Assembly: GCF_008245045.1 (NCBI RefSeq)
Contig: NZ_CP043428.1
Coordinates: forward strand, 248,001-312,000
From: Campylobacter volucris
GTDB lineage: Bacteria; Campylobacterota; Campylobacteria; Campylobacterales; Campylobacteraceae
Length of the DNA: 64,000 bases
Reading direction: 5' to 3'
Of the stretch, positions 57,142 through 64,000 are shown in pieces. Under the pieces are notes generated by a model, which saw only the letters and a program-made list of their open reading frames with translations, did not search any database and was not told the DNA's origin. The translations under genes were made by a program, and so were the position numbers. Each line of letters begins with the position of its first letter. The first letter of the stretch is position 1.

Positions 57142-57803
57142 TGTGCTTGTTTTTTCCATATGAAAAAATAATAAATTCCTATAATAAAAAATACTAAAGT
57201 ATTTAAAAGTTGAGCTATGCTTTCTTTGCTTTGTTCAAAAATCAAAAACCAAATTATTAAAGAACTTATATTTGCTAAAGTTACTAAAAAATAACTCTCC
57301 ATATATCTTTTAACTTGCATATAAAAGGCTATTAATTGTCCCATAACAGCAAAAGAATTTAAAAAAATAAAACTAGCATTCATATTTTTCAATATATAAG
57401 CATAGATTATAGTTGATATTATTGTTATAATAGCATATATCAATCTTTGATTATTTTTTAATTTTGTTATTATTATTTTGGTTTTTTCTTTGTTTTGATT
57501 ATTTTTCCAATTATAAATTCCATAGATATTAATAGGCAAATAAAAAAGATTTAACATAACATCGCCGTATAATTTTAACTCATAAGCTATATATGCATAA
57601 GATGTAGAATATAAAATTCCAAAAACAAAACAAATCATCTTGCCAGCACCAGCAAAAAATACATATAGCACAGCACAAAAAGCACTAAAAATACTTAAAC
57701 AATCTCCACCGCTAATATAACTTAAGATACCTATAATGCTTAAAGTTGTAAAAAGTGTTAAGTAAAATTTAAAAGATGAAATAAATTGTAGTTTTAAATT
57801 CAT
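57138..57803 (-). CDS. pnuT: PnuC-family transporter, probable thiamine importer PnuT
   Basis: A 221-residue membrane protein with about seven hydrophobic segments and the PnuC family stretch YLPINIYGIYNWKNN (about residues 87-101). PnuC proteins usually import nicotinamide riboside, while the PnuT branch imports thiamine. Two facts decide for thiamine: a TPP riboswitch ends at the start codon, and the next gene is thiamine pyrophosphokinase, which would trap the vitamin inside the cell. Confidence 0.88.
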   Translation of the reverse strand: MNLKLQFISSFKFYLTLFTTLSIIGILSYISGGDCLSIFSAFCAVLYVFFAGAGKMICFVFGILYSTSYAYIAYELKLYGDVMLNLFYLPINIYGIYNWKNNQNKEKTKIIITKLKNNQRLIYAIITIISTIIYAYILKNMNASFIFLNSFAVMGQLIAFYMQVKRYMESYFLVTLANISSLIIWFLIFEQSKESIAQLLNTLVFFIIGIYYFFIWKKQAQ

Positions 57804-57877
57804 AAAATCTTTCCTTTCGCGAGCATTATCTCACAAGTTATAAGGGTATAATCTCAGCCTTAGCACCCCTTGATTTT
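57804..57877 (-). promoter_or_regulatory. TPP riboswitch (THI element), translational type
   Basis: On the minus strand the core reads GGGGTGCTAAGGCTGAGAT, then ACCCTTATAAC, then a GAG-ATAATG-CTC stem-loop and GCGAAAGGAAA. These are the conserved TPP-sensing blocks in order (CTGAGAT at 57857-57851, ATAATG region near 57824-57830). The closing helix P1 pairs AAAATC (57877-57872) with GATTTT (57809-57804), directly next to the ATG. GGAAAG, the ribosome binding site, lies inside the folded element, so ligand binding should block translation. Confidence 0.92.
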
Positions 57878-57934
57878 AATTTATAATGATACAAATATAT
57901 TAGTAATTTTAATTGTTTTTTTGTAAGAAAATTT

Positions 57935-57968
57935 AAGCTTTTTGGTTAAAAATTAACACAAAAAGCTT
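57935..57968 (-). terminator. Hairpin after the alcohol dehydrogenase gene
   Basis: AAGCTTTTT and AAAAAGCTT pair, and the inner GTTAA and TTAAC extend the stem. The hairpin lies just past the alcohol dehydrogenase stop on the minus strand. It would separate that gene from the riboswitch operon. Confidence 0.5.
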
Positions 57969-57973
57969 TTTGA

Positions 57974-59047
57974 TTATTCATCATTCATATCGATAACATA
58001 ACGAAATTTTGCTTCACCATTTGTTAGTTTTTTGTAAGCTTCATCTATTTGTTCAGGTTTTATTAGTTCAATTTCAGGATAAATTTCATTTTTTATTGAA
58101 AAATCAAGCATTTCTTGAGTTTCTTTTATGCCACCTATTAATGAACCATAGATTTTTTTATTTGCATTAAATACAAATTCATTTGCACTGATTTTAGGGC
58201 TTATATCATGCGGTGGTAAGCCAACTATACATAATTCTCCGCCTATTTTTAAAAGTTTCATATAAGCACTTATATCATAAGGAGTTGGTATAGTTGAAAT
58301 GATAAGATCAAATCTTTCATTTATATTTTCTGTGCTTGTGTAAAATTCACTAGCTCCAAGTTCAATTGCTTTTTGCTTTTTATTTTCATTTCTTGCAAAA
58401 ATACTTACTTTAGCACCCATTTTAATAGCATATTTTAAAGCCATTACTCCAAGACCGCCAAAACCTGCTATGGCTACTTTTGAACCTTCTTTTATTTTAG
58501 AAAATTTAAGCGGAGAATAAGTAGTAATACCAGCACAAAGTAAAGGTGCTACTTTTTCTAAAGGTGCATTATTTGGCACTTTTATGGCAAATTTTTCACT
58601 TACTACTATATTGTTAGAGTATCCACCATAAGTATTTTCATTATCGTGAAATACATCTTTACTATTGTAAGTGTATATGGTTTTTCCATTTTGGCAAAAT
58701 TGTTCCAATGATGCTTTGCAAGCTTCACATTCCCCGCATGAATTTACCATACATCCAACACCTGCTAAATCACCCACTTTAAATTTACTTACTTTTCCAC
58801 CTACTGCTATAACTTCTCCTGCTATTTCATGTCCAGGCACACAAGGATAAGTAGCTTTTCCCCATTCACTTCTTGCTGTGTGTATATCGCTATGACAAAT
58901 TCCTGAATATTTTATAGCTATTAATACGTCATTTTTTCCTATTTTATGACGAGTAAATTCAAATGGAGTAAATTTAGCATCTTTGCTAAGCATAGCATAA
59001 CCTTTACTTTTTATGCGTCCATTTTCTAAAAATATTTTAGAATCCAT
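57974..59047 (-). CDS. Zinc-dependent alcohol dehydrogenase (cinnamyl-alcohol/YahK-like)
   Basis: A 357-residue medium-chain dehydrogenase. The catalytic zinc ligands are in SGICHSDIHTARSEWG (Cys, about residue 43) and VPGHEIAGEVIAVG. The structural zinc cluster is CGECEACKASLEQFC (about residues 98-112). The Rossmann motif is IAGFGGLGVMALKYA. It resembles NADP-dependent aldehyde reductases such as YahK and CAD. The ATG at 59047 is chosen because AAAGGA lies just before it. Substrate not predictable. Confidence 0.9.
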   Translation of the reverse strand: MDSKIFLENGRIKSKGYAMLSKDAKFTPFEFTRHKIGKNDVLIAIKYSGICHSDIHTARSEWGKATYPCVPGHEIAGEVIAVGGKVSKFKVGDLAGVGCMVNSCGECEACKASLEQFCQNGKTIYTYNSKDVFHDNENTYGGYSNNIVVSEKFAIKVPNNAPLEKVAPLLCAGITTYSPLKFSKIKEGSKVAIAGFGGLGVMALKYAIKMGAKVSIFARNENKKQKAIELGASEFYTSTENINERFDLIISTIPTPYDISAYMKLLKIGGELCIVGLPPHDISPKISANEFVFNANKKIYGSLIGGIKETQEMLDFSIKNEIYPEIELIKPEQIDEAYKKLTNGEAKFRYVIDMNDE

Positions 59048-59137
59048 TTTATTTCCTTTCATTTTTTATGTAATTATAGAAAAATATACTAAATGTTGTA
59101 TTTTTATAATTGTTATATTAATAATTTTTATTTTTAG

Positions 59138-59143
59138 TATAAT
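59138..59143 (+). promoter_or_regulatory. -10 box before hsdR
   Basis: TATAAT lies 27 bases before the hsdR ATG, in the gap between divergent genes. Confidence 0.55.
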
Positions 59144-59169
59144 TTTGTAAAAAATTCTTTGGATGAGAT

Positions 59170-61476
59170 ATGAAAAATTATTCAGAAGATGATACTAGAG
59201 TTAAATTTATAGATACAAAGCTTTATGAGAGTTCTTATAAAGAAGAAAATATTAGACGAAATTATTATTTTACAGATGGTAGAAAACTTTTAGGCGGTAA
59301 AAGAGGTGAAAGAAAATTTGCTGATTATTTGCTTAGATATGAAGGTAATAACCTTGCTATAATAGAAGCAAAAAAACTCAGTAAAGATCCACTAGATGGC
59401 TTATCTCAAGGCATAGAATATGCAAAAATTTTAAATATATCTTTTGTATATAGTAGCAATGGAGAAAAAATTTACGAATACGATATGAGAAGCCACAAAG
59501 GAGAATACATAGACAAATTCCCAAGTCCAAAAGAGCTTTTTGGTAGAATTTATGGCAATGTCAAAGAATGGCAATACAGGCTTTTAACTCAAAATGTTAT
59601 GTATATTCCGCAAAAAGAATTAAGATATTATCAAAAAATAGCCATAGATAAAGTCATAGAAGCCATCATAAATGATAAAAATAGAATTTTACTCACTCTT
59701 GCTACTGGCACAGGAAAAACTACTATAGCTTTTAATTTATGCTATCGTTTGCTAGAAGCAAGATGGAATAAAGAAAACAAAGATCAAAAACCTAAGATAT
59801 TGTTTTTATGCGATAGAGTAAGTTTAAGAGATCAAGCCTTAGGAGAATTTAATCCCATAGAAAGTGATTGTAAGGCAATTAGCGCCCAAGAGATAAAGAA
59901 AAATAATGGAAAAATCATAACAAATGCAAATGTTTTCTTTGGAATTTATCAAAGCTTAGCCGCAAATTCAAAAGAACAAGAAAACACTCAAGAAGAACAA
60001 GAGAGTAAATTTTATCTTCAGTATCCAAAAGATTTTTTCGATCTTATCATCATAGATGAGTGCCACAGAGGTGGAGCAAACGAAGAAGGAAGTTGGAGAG
60101 CTGTGCTTGAGTATTTTTCTTATGCGACTCAGCTTGGCTTAACCGCTACACCAAAAAAAGAAGAAAATATAGACACTTATGAGTATTTTGGTGAGAGTGT
60201 TTATGATTATAGTCTTAAAAGTGGTATTGAAGATGGATTTTTAACACCTTATAAAGTCAAACTCATAAAAACAACTTTGAGTGATGGCTATACTTATAAT
60301 CCTGATGATTTGATACAAGGTGAACTTGAAAAAGGATTTTATAAACAAAGTGAATTTGAAAGAAATATTTTTTTACCAAACTATAATGACTTTATCGCTA
60401 AGAAAATTTTAGAATTTATAAATCCTATGGATAAAACTATAATTTTTTGTGCAAATCAAACTCACGCAAGCGAAGTAAAAAGAGCTATAGATAAATATAA
60501 AAGTGTTAAAAGAGATGATTATTGTGTAAGAGTTACTAGCGATGAAGGTAAAATAGGGCTTGATTATTTGAAATTGTTTCAAGATAATGATAAAAGCTAT
60601 CCTGTCATACTTACTAGCTCTAAAATGCTTACAACTGGAGTGGATGCAAAAAATGTGCGAAATATAGTATTGCTAGCAAATATAGGTTCTATGGTGGAAT
60701 TTAAGCAAATCATCGGGCGTGGCACTAGGGTTTATGAAGGTAAGGACTTTTTTACTATACTTGATTTTGTAGGCACTACTAAGCTTTTTTATGATCCAAA
60801 ATGGGATGGTGAGAAAATAGAAGATTTAAAAGAAAATGATGAAAAAGAAAAAATTACTAAAGAATATATAAAACAAATAAAAGAAGAAAATAAAGAGAAA
60901 AAGAGCGTAACTATACACTTAAAAGGCACAAAATTAAAGGTTTTAGATATCACCACAAGTTATGTAGGAGCACAAGGAAAGCCACTTAGCACTAAAGAAT
61001 TTTTGGAATTTTTAATAGGAAAGCTTGGTGAGTATTATGATGATGAAGCAAAATTGCGTGAAATTTGGAGTGATCAAAAAAATAGAGAAAGATTTTTAAA
61101 AGCCCTTGCAAATGATGGAGTAGATGAAGATGCTTTAAAAGATCTAAGAGAAATTTTTCAAAAAGATTGTGATATATATGATGTTTTGGCACATTTAAGC
61201 TTTAATAGCGAGATAAAAACAAGACAAGAGCGTGTTTTGCAAGTAGAAAATGGTGAGTTTTTAAAACGCTTTCAAAAAGAAAAGGCTATAAAATTTATAG
61301 AATTTTTACTAAATAGATATCAAGAATATGGCATAAAAGACTTTGATGATGGCTTAAAACCGCTTATAGAGCTTAGTTCTTTAGGCAATGTAAGAGAATT
61401 AGCCGATAAATTTGGTGGCTTAGAAATTCTAAAACAAAGCTTTGATGATTTACAAAGGGAGATTTATGCGGGGTGA
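59170..61476 (+). CDS. hsdR: Type I restriction enzyme motor/endonuclease subunit
   Basis: A 768-residue HsdR. The N-terminal nuclease domain has LAIIEAKKLSKDP (about residues 63-75), with the E-x-K catalytic pattern. The SF2 translocase motifs are ATGTGKTTIAFNL (about residue 177), IIDECHRGG, LGLTATP and IIGRGTRVYEG. It cuts and translocates DNA as part of an HsdR2M2S complex. It is full length and intact. In C. jejuni type I loci, unrelated genes lie between hsdR and hsdS, as here. Confidence 0.94.
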   Translation: MKNYSEDDTRVKFIDTKLYESSYKEENIRRNYYFTDGRKLLGGKRGERKFADYLLRYEGNNLAIIEAKKLSKDPLDGLSQGIEYAKILNISFVYSSNGEKIYEYDMRSHKGEYIDKFPSPKELFGRIYGNVKEWQYRLLTQNVMYIPQKELRYYQKIAIDKVIEAIINDKNRILLTLATGTGKTTIAFNLCYRLLEARWNKENKDQKPKILFLCDRVSLRDQALGEFNPIESDCKAISAQEIKKNNGKIITNANVFFGIYQSLAANSKEQENTQEEQESKFYLQYPKDFFDLIIIDECHRGGANEEGSWRAVLEYFSYATQLGLTATPKKEENIDTYEYFGESVYDYSLKSGIEDGFLTPYKVKLIKTTLSDGYTYNPDDLIQGELEKGFYKQSEFERNIFLPNYNDFIAKKILEFINPMDKTIIFCANQTHASEVKRAIDKYKSVKRDDYCVRVTSDEGKIGLDYLKLFQDNDKSYPVILTSSKMLTTGVDAKNVRNIVLLANIGSMVEFKQIIGRGTRVYEGKDFFTILDFVGTTKLFYDPKWDGEKIEDLKENDEKEKITKEYIKQIKEENKEKKSVTIHLKGTKLKVLDITTSYVGAQGKPLSTKEFLEFLIGKLGEYYDDEAKLREIWSDQKNRERFLKALANDGVDEDALKDLREIFQKDCDIYDVLAHLSFNSEIKTRQERVLQVENGEFLKRFQKEKAIKFIEFLLNRYQEYGIKDFDDGLKPLIELSSLGNVRELADKFGGLEILKQSFDDLQREIYAG

Positions 61477-61550
61477 AATCAAGATTATTTAATATAGTTA
61501 TGATAAAATTTTTATTATAATAGATTATTAAAAAGAGAATTAAGATATTA

Positions 61551-62642
61551 ATGGCTAATATAGATATTAATTTTAATAGATTAAATTATTTGTTAGAATT
61601 GTTTGATTTTAACTCTATTGATGAATTTGCGAAATATATTGGGCTTGAAAAAATTCAAAATCCTTTAACAAAAGGTGATTTGCAAAAGATTGATGCAATT
61701 TTTAAAAGAGGATTAGATTTTTATACAAATCCAAATTCTATCATAAATAAATCAAGTATTTTGTTTAGAAAAAATAATATAAAAGAAGAATTAAGTATAG
61801 GAGATAAACAATTAATTTCTAAAATGGAACAAAATATTTCTTATATTACAGGTTTAGCTAAATTAACAAATTTTGATTTCACTTCGCGAAAGTTAGAAAA
61901 ATTTTCTATCAATGATAAACCTTGTGAAGTTGCTACACAAATGCAATTTTTGTTAGATAAAAATATTAGCGATGATAAAAAATTTTTAAAATATTTTATA
62001 GATAATCTTGCAAAACATAATATTCTTGTAATAGAAGAAGTGCAACATTCAAATTTAAAATTTAAAAGTAATTTATGTGGTTTTTTTATGAAGCCAAATA
62101 TTATAGTTTTAAGAAAACAACAATCTAGAAAAAGAGAAATTTTTACATTAGCTCATGAACTTGGCCATTATTTATTGACTCATGAACATATTGATAAAAA
62201 TATTTTTGATGAAAGTGTGGATTTAGAAGAAAAATGGTGTAATGAATTTGCTTTTAATTTTTTAATAGGTAGCGAAATAGATGAATTGAATAATATTGCT
62301 AAGCATGATATAGATATCAATAATGAAATGATTTTAGAAATTTCCAAAAAAAAACATATTAGCAGACTTGCCATCTTTTATTATTATACTAATAACAAAA
62401 AAATTAGTTGGCAAAGATATCACGAATTAAATAAAGAATTGGAAGATGATTATAAAAATAAATTAGAAATATCAAATTCAAAAGGAACTATTTATAGACA
62501 ACCTAAGCCTATTATCTCTTCTCTAAAAAAAGATATTTTTATAGATGCATTTTTAAATGATATTATTGATGAATATATAATACGCACAGAATTTTCTAAA
62601 GAAATAAAAAACGATGATTTTGAGGGATTTATCTATGGATAA
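61551..62642 (+). CDS. ImmA/IrrE-type metallopeptidase
   Basis: A 363-residue protein. The zinc site LAHELGHYLLTHEH (about residues 201-214) and KWCNEFAFNFLIG downstream match ImmA/IrrE peptidases. The first 70 residues are not a clear helix-turn-helix, although SIDEFAKYIGLEK could form part of one. Such proteins often cleave a repressor or act as the antitoxin partner of PIN-like toxins. The next gene encodes such a protein and overlaps its stop by eight bases. Confidence 0.85.
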   Translation: MANIDINFNRLNYLLELFDFNSIDEFAKYIGLEKIQNPLTKGDLQKIDAIFKRGLDFYTNPNSIINKSSILFRKNNIKEELSIGDKQLISKMEQNISYITGLAKLTNFDFTSRKLEKFSINDKPCEVATQMQFLLDKNISDDKKFLKYFIDNLAKHNILVIEEVQHSNLKFKSNLCGFFMKPNIIVLRKQQSRKREIFTLAHELGHYLLTHEHIDKNIFDESVDLEEKWCNEFAFNFLIGSEIDELNNIAKHDIDINNEMILEISKKKHISRLAIFYYYTNNKKISWQRYHELNKELEDDYKNKLEISNSKGTIYRQPKPIISSLKKDIFIDAFLNDIIDEYIIRTEFSKEIKNDDFEGFIYG

Positions 62643-63177
62643 ATATCTTTTTGATTCTAGCTCGTTAATAAATTTAGTTAGATATTATATTCCATTTGAC
62701 AATAATTCAAAATTAAAAGAATTTATATTAGATGAATTTATGAAAAATAATTTTTTATTATTAAACGAAGTTAGAATAGAATGTAAAAGAAAGTCATCAG
62801 GTTTAGTTTTTAAAGAAATTCCAGAGTTAGATAAAATAGAATTTATAAAACAAAAAGATTTTATAATTGATGCAAAATGGCATAATTTAATTGATAATAA
62901 TTTTGTTATAAAAGGAATGAAACAAAAATTAAATCAAGATGAATATGAAGCACAAAAAAAGCAATTTATTAAAAGTGCTGATTTTGCATTGATTTATTAT
63001 GTTTTTTATAATAAAAATATAACAATAATAACAGAAGAAACAATAAATAGTAATGATAATAAATTTTTTAAAAAAATTCCAGCAATATGCAAATTTCAAA
63101 ATATAAATTGCATAAATCTACCACAATTTCTTCAAGAACAAATACAAATACATTATGAAATATTAAATTGTTTTTAA
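62635..63177 (+). CDS. DUF4411 PIN-like protein, probable toxin
   Basis: A 180-residue protein. The ATG at 62635 follows a GAGGG site and gives MDKYLFDSSSLINLVRYYI at the start; the frame also opens seven codons earlier. Acidic residues in FDSSS, NEVRIECKR, KSADFALIYY and ITEETIN fit the metal-binding site of PIN-fold nucleases. DUF4411 genes are commonly next to ImmA/IrrE genes, which supports a toxin-antitoxin reading. It sits inside a restriction locus, between hsdR and hsdS. Confidence 0.8.
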   Translation: MDKYLFDSSSLINLVRYYIPFDNNSKLKEFILDEFMKNNFLLLNEVRIECKRKSSGLVFKEIPELDKIEFIKQKDFIIDAKWHNLIDNNFVIKGMKQKLNQDEYEAQKKQFIKSADFALIYYVFYNKNITIITEETINSNDNKFFKKIPAICKFQNINCINLPQFLQEQIQIHYEILNCF

Positions 63178-63199
63178 TTTAGTACTAGAGAGCAACACA

Positions 63200-64000
63200 A
63201 TGACAAATTTACCGCGGGGTTGGGAAGTTAAAAAGCTTGGTGAAATAGGTGAAATTGTTACAGGTTTAACACCTAGTAAGAATAATTTAGATTTTATGGA
63301 AAAGATTATCCATTTTTTAAGCCAAGTGATTTTGAACAAGGATATTTTTTAGAAAGTGCTGTAGATAATTTGTCTAAGTTGGGTTTTGAAAAAGCTAAAC
63401 AACTTCCATCAAAAACAATTCTTGTGGTTTGTATAGGTTCTTTAGGTAAAGTAGCATTAACTAGAGTTATTGGAAGTTGCAATCAGCAAATAAATGCAAT
63501 TATCTCAAATAAAAATATAATTCCAGAGTATATTTATTATTGCATATCTTCTAAATTTCAGTCTATATTATTTTTAAAAGCACCTCAAACAACTTTACCT
63601 ATTTTAAATAAAACTGAATTTTCTAAGCTAGAAATTATGTATCCAAAAAATGTAAAAGAGCAAGAAAGGATAGTGGAAATTTTAGATGAGAGTTTTGCAA
63701 ATATAGATGAGAGTATAAAAAATTTAGAGCAGGATTTGCTAAATTTAGATGAGTTAATGCAAAGTGCTTTACAAAAGGTTTTCAATCCTTTAAAAGACAA
63801 TACTAAGGAAAATTATCAACTTCCGCAGGGTTGGGAATGGAAAAGTTTAGAAGATATAGCAAATATTAAGGGTGGTAAAAGACTCCCAAAAGATGAAAAA
63901 TTATTAGATTATAAAACTCCTTTTCCATATATTAGAGTATCAGATTTTCAAGATGATGGAACAATAGATTTGCATAATGTTAAATTTATTAATGAAAAGA
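63200..64000 (+). pseudogene. hsdS: Type I restriction specificity subunit, frameshifted and cut by the window end
   Basis: The ATG at 63200 gives MTNLPRGWEVKKLGEIGEIV, a typical HsdS start. After about 32 codons the frame is lost at the T run 63292-63295 and hits a stop at 63350-63352. Adding one T there restores a continuous protein in the other frame to base 64000: YGKDYPFFKPSDFEQGYF, then the coiled-coil spacer KEQERIVEILDESF and the start of the second recognition domain (LPQGWEWKSLEDIANIKGG). The downstream frame has no sensible own start. The 3' end, and hsdM, lie beyond the window. Confidence 0.88.

Noticed and set aside
57138-57803. PnuC nicotinamide riboside transporter
   Set aside because: The TPP riboswitch upstream and thiN downstream point to thiamine instead.
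63585-63800. 71-residue minus-strand frame within hsdS
   Set aside because: It is the complement of the HsdS coiled-coil spacer and start of the second recognition domain.
1-64000. CRISPR arrays, insertion sequences, prophage or integrase genes
   Set aside because: No regularly spaced repeats, transposase motifs or integrase-like proteins were seen. The direct repeats found are within glycosyltransferase or capsule-module coding sequence.

Overview
The window is very AT-rich, gene-dense DNA, nearly all on the + strand, with AGGA-type ribosome binding sites and TATAAT -10 boxes without clear -35 boxes. Gene content and order match Campylobacter, most likely the C. lari group: kpsMTEDF and kpsCS, a P450 next to kpsS, nusA/HP0268-like/miaB, lgt-frdCAB, and a dynamin-like pair. 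The species placement comes from gene content recalled from C. jejuni, not from a database search.

Layout. 1-3200: end of feoB, then acpP-fabF-accA (fatty acid synthesis) and tRNA-Phe. 3191-3988: a ferritin-like DUF455 gene on the minus strand. 4067-37148: a complete group 2/3-type capsule locus on the + strand. It opens with export genes kpsM, T, E, D and kpsF, closes with the linker transferases kpsC and kpsS, and carries the strain-specific sugar genes between them. The interior encodes five glycosyltransferase-like proteins (one fused to a TupA-like ATP-grasp domain), two nucleotide-sugar dehydrogenases, a PLP enzyme plus HAD phosphatase pair, a glucose-1-phosphate cytidylyltransferase with four sugar-modifying enzymes, an FAD-dependent oxidoreductase, and a sulfate block. 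That block holds cysD, cysN, a sulfate-type permease, cysC and a PAPS sulfotransferase-like protein. 37145-38644: a minus-strand SGNH-like protein. 38798-41669: alpha/beta hydrolase-like membrane protein, P450 and a small membrane protein.

41666-56291 is housekeeping: nusA, HP0268-like nuclease, miaB, a DUF374 acyltransferase, a three-gene membrane set, a lipoprotein, lgt, fumarate reductase and two dynamin-like GTPases. 56329-59062 holds a 34-residue small ORF, a thiamine uptake/pyrophosphorylation operon under a TPP riboswitch, and a zinc alcohol dehydrogenase. 59170-64000 is a type I restriction locus: hsdR, an ImmA/IrrE-DUF4411 pair, and an hsdS broken by a one-base frameshift. hsdM is not in the window.

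Main proposals. (1) The capsule is probably sulfated: a PAPS-making set with its own permease and a sulfotransferase sits in the capsule operon, with no sulfate-reduction genes. (2) Six capsule-locus proteins of different catalytic types share all or part of a C-terminal module of about 110 residues, which is itself an internal twofold repeat. I know of no described function for it; it could be a docking or membrane-association device. (3) Two neighbouring glycosyltransferase genes share a 513-base identical 5' part, a substrate for recombination.
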